NCBI GenBank assembly: GCA_034428935.1
Contig: DAOUHB010000116.1
Span: 1-5,158 of the forward strand
Source of the DNA: JAAYZQ01 sp034428935
Lineage (GTDB): Bacteria > Chloroflexota > Anaerolineae > JAAYZQ01
Reading direction: 5' to 3'
Length of the DNA stretch: 5,158 bases
This document shows, piece after piece, positions 1-5,158 of the stretch (positions are counted from its first letter, which is position 1; every line of letters starts with the position of its first letter). Made by a program: the position numbers and the translations under genes. Below the pieces are notes generated by a model. It was not told the DNA's origin. It saw only the letters and a list, made by a program, of their open reading frames with translations, and did not search any database.

Positions 1-1712
1 TCGATCCGGTTGAGCTGGACACCTTGGGAATCGTAATGGAGGAGCCGGTTGCCCTGCGTGTCGGCAATCCAGAAGGTGCCGTCGCCGGCGACGGCCAGGG
101 CCATCGGGCCTGTTTGTTCTGCGCCATACTGAACGCCGTCTGGGCCCACCGGCACGGTGAACAAGACCGGTCCGTCGTTGGCGCAGGCGGGTGTGACCGG
201 CGGAGCCTCTATGAGGAACAGCGCCTGCTTTCCCGCCTTCTGGTCGAACCCTCCGGCGACCAACCATGAGCCATCTGGTGACCACCATACTGCCGTTACG
301 TCGTAGGGTGCGGCACTCGGCTGGGCGAGCAGAGTGCCCTCTGGTAGGGCAAAGATGCGAACCCAGTTGTCACGGCAGAAGGCTACCTGTTGCGCCGGGC
401 GTGACAGACCGCAGAACGCCCACTGGCCAAGCGCGGCGTCGGCCCAAATCTCAGCCATCGCCCTGGCCTGATCCGACACCCCTTCGAACTTGGTTTCGTG
501 GACAACGTGGATGGCGGCGCTACCCGGTGGATCCACCAGGCGAAGCCAATAATCCGCATCCGGTCCGGGCGTGCCAGCCTCGACCGGGTTGCCCAGGAGG
601 AGCCATTGGCCATCAGGGGTGAAGCTCGAGCTGTTATACCACGGCCAGGCGAAGTAAAAGGCAAGCTGCTCTACCTGGTCCAGCTCGCCATGGTAGAGCA
701 GGAGGGGCGACGTCGGCGAGCTCTGGTATATCTGGATCAAGATGTGGTATACACCTGCTGCCGGATCGGTCCGGAGATCGAGCCGCGAGACGTATTCCTC
801 GTCGCTAGCGTCGAGCCCGAAGAAATCTGGCAGGACGTGGCCGATGCGGCCGTCTGGCACCGAGACGTACAGGACGCCCTGATCGATGGCAACCCCGACC
901 AGGTACAGCTCTTCGTTGAGCCAGCCCTGGCCGGCCGAGCTATAGTAGATGCTGGTGAGATAGGAAAGAGCAAAGATAGTTTGGCCCGTGGCAACGTCGG
1001 TAATCGTTAGGCTCTTATACTGGCCGCCCTCTCCTTCAGATCTGACGAGCCGAGTCTCGGCGCGATAGCGTCCGTCCGGCGAGATGTCCACTGTCGTATG
1101 CCGGTCTGGGAGGGTATGATTTTCACCTGGCGCAAAGGTCCCACAGACGGACCCGGACATCGCCTTTCCTTCTTGATTCACGACCACGGTCACCTTGCCA
1201 TCCTCTTGCCAGGTGACCCGGCCATCCCAACCTTCGCCAATGACTTCCTTGTGCTCGCATCTCCTGCTATCTGTGGCATTCACGAATACCGGGTGCTCCG
1301 CGCCCGCCTCAGAGTCCACAAGCCAGTAGGCGACCCATTGGCCGTCCGGGGACCAACTGTCGAAGAGCAGTCCGCGGTCGATAGGGGCAACGGCCAGCGT
1401 CTGGAAGGCGAGCTGAGGTACCGGCGCGTCCGTAGGAGTCGGCGTGGCGGTGACAACGGTGGGTGTCGCGGAAAGGGTGATGGTGAGCTCTCCAGTGGGA
1501 GAGGCAAGGGGTATGGCCGATTGTGCGACGACAGCGGTCGGGGTGTTCTGCATTGCCGGAGCCTGGGTCGGCGCAGTGGGGAAGGCCGGTGGGGATGGGC
1601 TTGGCGTAGCCGTCTGCGAGCCGGCGCAGCCGGACAGGAAAAAAGCGGCGAGCACCAGGAAGCTCGCGGCAGTGCACACAATCTCCCTACAGATATGGGA
1701 CTGCTGTGTCAT
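1..1712 (-). CDS. Lipoprotein with WD40-like (PD40) propeller and NHL-like repeat (3' end outside window)
   Basis: The first 570 residues are visible, with no in-frame stop down to base 1. The ATG at 1712 is preferred over the in-frame ATG at 1721 because GTGAGG lies 9 nt upstream of it, whereas it abuts the 1721 ATG directly. The signal peptide has Arg9, a hydrophobic core at about 14-26 and lipobox LSGC with Cys29, predicting lipid anchoring. Residues 30-98 are a Thr/Pro/Ser/Ala linker. Propeller-like blades are marked by WSPDGQW (120-126), ISPDGRY (210-216), TPDGQWLLL (365-373) and WSPDGSWLV (477-485). Residues 535-565 (with GDGTFWIADTQGNRLL) match the NHL-repeat style 'dG.iyvaDt.nnri', so an NHL propeller probably continues beyond the window. 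Cysteines at 152, 190, 434, 446 and 510 could form disulfides outside the cell. The gene begins 31 bp after its upstream neighbour and is probably co-transcribed with it. The ligand is unknown; no catalytic residues are recognised. Confidence 0.88.
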   Translation of the reverse strand, partial: MTQQSHICREIVCTAASFLVLAAFFLSGCAGSQTATPSPSPPAFPTAPTQAPAMQNTPTAVVAQSAIPLASPTGELTITLSATPTVVTATPTPTDAPVPQLAFQTLAVAPIDRGLLFDSWSPDGQWVAYWLVDSEAGAEHPVFVNATDSRRCEHKEVIGEGWDGRVTWQEDGKVTVVVNQEGKAMSGSVCGTFAPGENHTLPDRHTTVDISPDGRYRAETRLVRSEGEGGQYKSLTITDVATGQTIFALSYLTSIYYSSAGQGWLNEELYLVGVAIDQGVLYVSVPDGRIGHVLPDFFGLDASDEEYVSRLDLRTDPAAGVYHILIQIYQSSPTSPLLLYHGELDQVEQLAFYFAWPWYNSSSFTPDGQWLLLGNPVEAGTPGPDADYWLRLVDPPGSAAIHVVHETKFEGVSDQARAMAEIWADAALGQWAFCGLSRPAQQVAFCRDNWVRIFALPEGTLLAQPSAAPYDVTAVWWSPDGSWLVAGGFDQKAGKQALFLIEAPPVTPACANDGPVLFTVPVGPDGVQYGAEQTGPMALAVAGDGTFWIADTQGNRLLHYDSQGVQLNRI

Positions 1713-1721
1713 GAATCCCAT

Positions 1722-1727
1722 CCTCAC
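1722..1727 (-). promoter_or_regulatory. Ribosome binding site for the left-hand lipoprotein gene
   Basis: GTGAGG on the minus strand (GAGG core at 1722-1725) lies 9 nt before the ATG at 1712. It directly abuts the alternative ATG at 1721, which leaves no usable spacing there, so it favours the 1712 start. It sits inside the 31-bp gap between genes, leaving little room for a separate promoter. Confidence 0.55.
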
Positions 1728-1743
1728 GTTCCGGGGAGCGCGG

Positions 1744-4197
1744 TCAGGGCGCAAACCAGCCCACGACCGGCCACTCCCCTTCGCTCACCGGCAGCGATAC
1801 GTGCCAGCGGTCGCCATCTACCGCGAGCACCCACGAGTCTTGTCCATAGGCGTACGATCTGTTGGGCAGCGGAACTATGATGGACAAGTCACCATTTTCG
1901 TCGGCTAGCACCCCGCCGACTTGGAATCCGATTTCCGCCAGGCCGGCACGCAACGCAGGCAGGTCGCCGGCCAGGTCGGGATGGGCGTTGAGGTAGGCTA
2001 CCATCCCAGCTCCCAGGTAGAGGATACCGCTGGCCTCCATGGGAAAGCGCAGTGCGCCGCCTCTCTCGTAGTAGAAATGCGCATACAGGTCCGCGCCCTG
2101 CATGGCCGCCACCCCGCGGGCGGCAGCATCCGGGTCCTCTCCGCTACCGTAGCCCTGGAGAAAGGCCCGGGCCAGCTCGCCCAGCAGGTCACCCTCCATG
2201 TCTGTGGCCACGGCCTCCAGGGCGGACAGGCCCTCGTCCGGCCTCGCCAGGAGCAGGAGCGCCTCCGCGCGGCGGAAGGCGGCATAGGCGCGCCAATCGG
2301 CTTCCTCTTCCCCCGGCTGCCAATCCTCCGCTTCCGCCCGGCGCAGCACCGCCTCGTAGCGCGCTATCGCCTCCTCGTACTGCCCGGCGCGAAATGCCTC
2401 CTCGCCCTCGTTGGTGAGCCAGCGGAGCTGGTCGCTTGCCGCCGCGGGCAGGCCGCCGGCGTTGTGTTCCAGGTCCACCTCCTTCTCGAACAGCACGTAC
2501 CGGCCGGCCTCCGAATTCCAGCGCCAGACCTGCCGCCCGAGAGGGTGGTCGACCATCTTGTGGTCAAAGCCGTGGTCGTAGAGGTGCGGGTAGGTGAGCA
2601 CGAATTGGAGCCGGCCGGGGGCCGCTGGGTCGGGTTTCAGGGCATAGTCTGACTCCCCGTCCCAGCTCACCAGGTCGGCGGCAAAGACGAGGCGGAAGTC
2701 CCCATCCTGCCAGCGATAGGCTTTGGGCCGCAGTCGGTAGTTGCTGCCGCCGACAAATTCGGTAGTAAATACGACATCCACTATGCCATCCCCATCCAGA
2801 TCCTGCAATTGCACGGCCGGATGCTCGAACTCGGTCACTTCCATGGGAAAGTCGGTCTGGATCGAGCTTAAGTCGGGCGGCAGCGCATGACCGGCAAAGC
2901 CGGGTGGACCGAGGCCATCACGCACAAAGACCAGCAGAGGCAATCCCATAACCGGAACGCGCACTACGACGTCCTCCTGCCCGTCGCCGGTCAGGTCGAC
3001 TTCGGTGACCGCGGCAGGCGCCTCGCCCAGGTCGGAGGTCGTGGTCAGCGCTGGCGCCAGGGCGGCGGGATCGCCGCCGCCCCTGAGCCAGGCGGCGATG
3101 CTCGCCGACAAGGTGCCGACCACCGGCCGCGCGTCGGTAAAGGGCTGATGGGCTGCCAGTGCTTCCTGGGCCAGCGTCAATGCATCGGGCGGAGCCGGAG
3201 TTGCCGTGGGCAGCGCAGGCGAAGCCGTGGGCGGCGCAGGAGAAGCCGTCGGCGACCCCGGGGTAGCCACCGCAGCAGGGACCGGCGTGCCCAGGGGCTC
3301 GCCGAAAGGCAACGCCGCGCCTCCTTCGTCGACCAGCACCACCTCGCCGTTTGGCCGGGCCTCGAATCGCCAACAGTGGCAGCGCTCAGACGAGCACTCT
3401 GCACTGATCTCACCGGCGTCCCGGTCGTTCCAGTCAAGTAGAAAGGTCACGACGACCCTGTCCTCCTGGATCTCGGCACTCGTCAAATAGGTGACCACCG
3501 GACCCGTCGCGTAAGATTGCATCGGCTCCCCTTCCACCGGCTCGTTGGTGAGCAGGGGGAACTTTTCGGGGTGGGCAGAGTCCGGCAGCAACTGCCTGGC
3601 CTGGAGCGTAGCCCAGCCGGCATCGCCAGCAGGCACCCGGTCAAAGCGCCAACTGGCGAGCATCTCGTTCACCTCCGCGGCCGTGGCGTCCGTGGCACCG
3701 GCTTCGCAGTAGACCTCCAGGCGGAGCCTGCGGCCCCATTTGGAAAAGTCAACCCAGGTAGCGCCACTTGCATCCCGGCAGTCGTGCGCCTGCCAGAGCG
3801 TGCCCAGGTCATCGCGCCCATATTCAGGCCCATAGTCTTCCCAGCTCACCAGGGGTCCGCCCGCAAAATGGATCAAGGCGACGTAAGCGCCGCCATCTGG
3901 CATCTGTCCGAGGATACTCTGCGGGCTGTAGGTGGAGCCTTGCTCAGTCGTGACCTCCGGAGCCCAGAACTCCGCCTCGCCCCAACTGTTAAAGGCCACC
4001 AGGCCCAGGAAAGGGCGGGCGAGCCACGTCGGCCCCTCGGCGGCTTGCCAACCGGTTGGCAGGGATACTCCCAGGTTGAACCGGTCGGAGCGGAAGGGTG
4101 CTGCTTCCGGTGTGGGGGTGCCGCAGGCGGCCACGAGCAGGCCCAGGGAGACCAGGATCCATGGCCGGCAGATTCTCGCCATGATATGCAGTCTCAT
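1744..4197 (-). CDS. Mosaic lipoprotein with calcium-loop (FG-GAP/VCBS-like) motifs and TPR-like repeats
   Basis: This complete gene encodes 817 residues. The ATG at 4197 is chosen because AAAGG sits 5 nt upstream and a lipoprotein signal peptide follows at once: Arg8/Arg11, a hydrophobic core at 12-21 and lipobox VAAC with Cys25. The open frame extends upstream to 4431, but that part overlaps the neighbouring gene and has no signal-like sequence. Residues 36-187 form a domain starting with FNLGVSLPTGW, a style seen in exported PsbP/DUF1795-like domains (tentative). Residues 195-300 form a second domain with a C-x4-C-x-C cluster (Cys268, 273, 275). A Pro/Thr/Ala linker spans about 302-338. 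Then come two calcium-loop-like motifs, DLTGDGQED (401-409) and DLDGDGIVD (466-474), as in FG-GAP/VCBS-type domains. Residues 590-680 look like two TPR units (NEGEEAFRAGQYEEAIARY, then a second helix pair). The C-terminal part (700-817) is unrecognised and ends in GWFAP. The protein is probably anchored outside the membrane, perhaps as a binding or scaffold protein; no catalytic motif is seen. Confidence 0.9.
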   Translation of the reverse strand: MRLHIMARICRPWILVSLGLLVAACGTPTPEAAPFRSDRFNLGVSLPTGWQAAEGPTWLARPFLGLVAFNSWGEAEFWAPEVTTEQGSTYSPQSILGQMPDGGAYVALIHFAGGPLVSWEDYGPEYGRDDLGTLWQAHDCRDASGATWVDFSKWGRRLRLEVYCEAGATDATAAEVNEMLASWRFDRVPAGDAGWATLQARQLLPDSAHPEKFPLLTNEPVEGEPMQSYATGPVVTYLTSAEIQEDRVVVTFLLDWNDRDAGEISAECSSERCHCWRFEARPNGEVVLVDEGGAALPFGEPLGTPVPAAVATPGSPTASPAPPTASPALPTATPAPPDALTLAQEALAAHQPFTDARPVVGTLSASIAAWLRGGGDPAALAPALTTTSDLGEAPAAVTEVDLTGDGQEDVVVRVPVMGLPLLVFVRDGLGPPGFAGHALPPDLSSIQTDFPMEVTEFEHPAVQLQDLDGDGIVDVVFTTEFVGGSNYRLRPKAYRWQDGDFRLVFAADLVSWDGESDYALKPDPAAPGRLQFVLTYPHLYDHGFDHKMVDHPLGRQVWRWNSEAGRYVLFEKEVDLEHNAGGLPAAASDQLRWLTNEGEEAFRAGQYEEAIARYEAVLRRAEAEDWQPGEEEADWRAYAAFRRAEALLLLARPDEGLSALEAVATDMEGDLLGELARAFLQGYGSGEDPDAAARGVAAMQGADLYAHFYYERGGALRFPMEASGILYLGAGMVAYLNAHPDLAGDLPALRAGLAEIGFQVGGVLADENGDLSIIVPLPNRSYAYGQDSWVLAVDGDRWHVSLPVSEGEWPVVGWFAP
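3190..3252 (-). repeat. Three imperfect 21-bp tandem repeats encoding a Pro/Thr/Ala linker
   Basis: Three adjoining 21-base units (3232-3252, 3211-3231, 3190-3210) encode the seven-residue units PTASPAP, PTASPAL and PTATPAP at residues 316-336 of the middle lipoprotein. The first two units differ at only a few bases; the third is more diverged. The repeat is in frame, so copy-number change would alter linker length without breaking the gene. Confidence 0.8.
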
Positions 4198-4202
4198 GGT
4201 TG

Positions 4203-4207
4203 CCTTT
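4203..4207 (-). promoter_or_regulatory. Ribosome binding site overlapping the upstream stop codon
   Basis: AAAGG on the minus strand lies 5 nt before the ATG at 4197 and shares two bases with the TAA stop (4206-4208) of the preceding gene. It decides the start of the 817-residue lipoprotein and suggests translational coupling between the two genes. Confidence 0.65.
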
Positions 4208-5158
4208 ACCTTTCCATGTGCCACCTGACATCGCAAGCGCCGCAATTCGAACTGGGGCTCCGTGGTCGAGCTGCGACATCCGTGACGCACATTACTCGTC
4301 GAACCACGGCCCCTGCCTTTGGCTCGATTTCCCGGACGTCCGCGCCGTTTCCGTCCGATAGCAGAAGCCGCCCATCTTGGGTCATGCTGACAAGCTGTTC
4401 TCCGCCCGGCGAGAGGGCAAAGTCCAGGCAATCGCTCAGTATCGCGACCGGATCCCCGCCCTCAATCGGGATGCGGCACAAAGAGTCGGAGATCCCCGTG
4501 CCAGAGCCTTGGAAGTATATCGCCTGGCCGTCGGGCCGCCAGGCGAGGCGTTGCAGCCCTCCTTCCTCGGGAACATAGAGAGGGCGCGGATCGGAGCCGT
4601 CCCTATCCATTAACCACAGTCCAATCGCGCCGGAAATCGTGGGTGATGGTGCGTCGGCCACGTGAATGTAGGCGATGGTGTCTCCGAGAGGAGACATGGC
4701 CGGATAGTGGACCACGTCGTGAGGTCGTATCTGTCGCTCCGCTGCGCCGCCAGCCGAGTACCCTCGGCCGGGATCTATCGTCCAGATCTCGCTCGCACCC
4801 CCATGGTTATAAGAAAAGAGAATGAGTCGCCACGACGATTCCGCGGTTGCAGCGGGGGCCAGGGGAGTTGGAGTACGAGTGGCAGGCTTTGCCGTCTTCG
4901 GCAAAGCCGTGGCGGTGGCGCGCTCTGGCGAGGGAAATGGTGTAGCAGGAGTGGCTTTGGCCACCTCTACCGAAGGACCTGGAGTCCACCAGTCGAGGAA
5001 TTTGGCCCAGTCTGTATAGCCATAGTCACCCACATACACATAGTTGGTGACAGGACCTATGCCCTGGGCCACGGTTTCTTGGCTGATAGCACCTACCTGG
5101 AGCAGCACAAGATCGACCTGTAGATTGGGCGGCTGCCCGTGCAACTGGACAAACAGGA
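4206..5158 (-). CDS. Exported TolB/PD40-like beta-propeller protein with Thr/Pro linker (5' end outside window)
   Basis: The last 316 residues are visible; the reading frame is open to the window edge, so the true start lies beyond it. A TTG at 5144 is in frame, but coding continues upstream of it, so it is not taken as the start. Residues 1-57 of the fragment (containing QVDLVLLQVG and YVYVGDYGYTDWAKF) resemble the closing strands of a beta-sandwich domain, a weak guess. Residues 58-107 form a Thr/Pro/Ala linker. WD40-like blades follow: SEIWTID near 122, MSPLGDTIAYI at 154-164 with LWLMDRDGSD at 180-189, WRPDGQAIYF at 206-215 with LCRIPIEGG at 226-234, and LSPGGEQLVS at 248-257. These are typical of TolB/PD40 propellers, which usually need six or seven blades; only about four are visible. 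The final 34 residues (Arg- and Cys-containing) do not look like propeller and may come from a frameshift. The stop TAA lies 8 bp before the next gene. Ligand and function are unknown. Confidence 0.88.
   Translation of the reverse strand, partial: LFVQLHGQPPNLQVDLVLLQVGAISQETVAQGIGPVTNYVYVGDYGYTDWAKFLDWWTPGPSVEVAKATPATPFPSPERATATALPKTAKPATRTPTPLAPAATAESSWRLILFSYNHGGASEIWTIDPGRGYSAGGAAERQIRPHDVVHYPAMSPLGDTIAYIHVADAPSPTISGAIGLWLMDRDGSDPRPLYVPEEGGLQRLAWRPDGQAIYFQGSGTGISDSLCRIPIEGGDPVAILSDCLDFALSPGGEQLVSMTQDGRLLLSDGNGADVREIEPKAGAVVRRVMCVTDVAARPRSPSSNCGACDVRWHMER

Noticed and set aside
1713..1743. Possible terminator or promoter in the gap between the middle and left genes.
   Set aside because: The 31-bp gap has no convincing hairpin with a T-run and no clear -35/-10 pair; it holds only the ribosome binding site.
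1098..1880. A 260-codon plus-strand open frame, with others at 498-1010 and 24-269, opposite the left-hand gene.
   Set aside because: They lie antisense to a minus-strand frame with a signal peptide, lipobox and four SPDG-type blades. Their translations are Arg/Gly/Pro-rich without domains, as expected of GC-rich shadow frames.
1921..2652. Plus-strand open frame of 243 codons opposite the middle gene, with others at 2887-3441 and 3517-4578.
   Set aside because: They are antisense to the 817-residue lipoprotein, have biased Arg/Gly-rich translations and no recognisable domain or upstream ribosome binding site; the 3517-4578 frame also crosses the gene boundary.
4235..4262. TTCGAA at 4246-4251 resembles the T-loop of a tRNA.
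   Set aside because: The flanking bases do not form a five-pair T stem, and no anticodon or acceptor arm is seen nearby.
4198..4431. Upstream extension of the middle gene by 78 codons to an ATG at 4431.
   Set aside because: It overlaps the right-hand gene, is Arg-rich and would bury the lipoprotein signal peptide; the ATG at 4197 has a ribosome binding site.

Overview
This window is about 62-63% GC by eye. It holds three tightly packed protein genes, all on the minus strand and read right to left, with no RNA gene, mobile element or CRISPR array that I can see. The right-hand gene (4206-5158) runs off the window at its 5' end, the middle gene (1744-4197) is complete, and the left-hand gene (1-1712) runs off at its 3' end. 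Gaps between them are only 8 and 31 bp, so they are probably one operon. The left-hand gene is open all the way to base 1, with no stop codon inside the window.

All three products look like cell-surface or exported proteins. The middle and left genes begin with lipoprotein signal peptides (lipobox cysteines at residues 25 and 29). All three contain a low-complexity linker rich in Thr, Pro, Ala and Ser. The outer two carry WD40-like (PD40/TolB-type) beta-propeller blades, recognisable by repeated S-P-D-G or R-P-D-G turns. The left gene also starts an NHL-like repeat just before the window edge. The middle gene is a mosaic of an N-terminal lipoprotein domain, a Cys-cluster domain, a Pro/Thr linker, a domain with two calcium-loop-like (FG-GAP/VCBS-like) motifs, and TPR-like helices.

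The source is probably a high-GC bacterium of the Chloroflexota (Anaerolineae/Caldilineae type). In that group, lipoproteins with 'TPTPT'-style linkers followed by propeller domains are common. This is inferred from protein style only; there is no marker gene.

No enzyme, transporter or defence gene is visible. The most that can be said of function is that the cluster encodes surface-anchored binding or sensing proteins with multi-blade propellers. I do not see a clear new biological system. The points most worth a second look are the possible frameshift at the end of the right-hand gene, the composite middle protein, and the propeller-to-NHL change in the left-hand protein.
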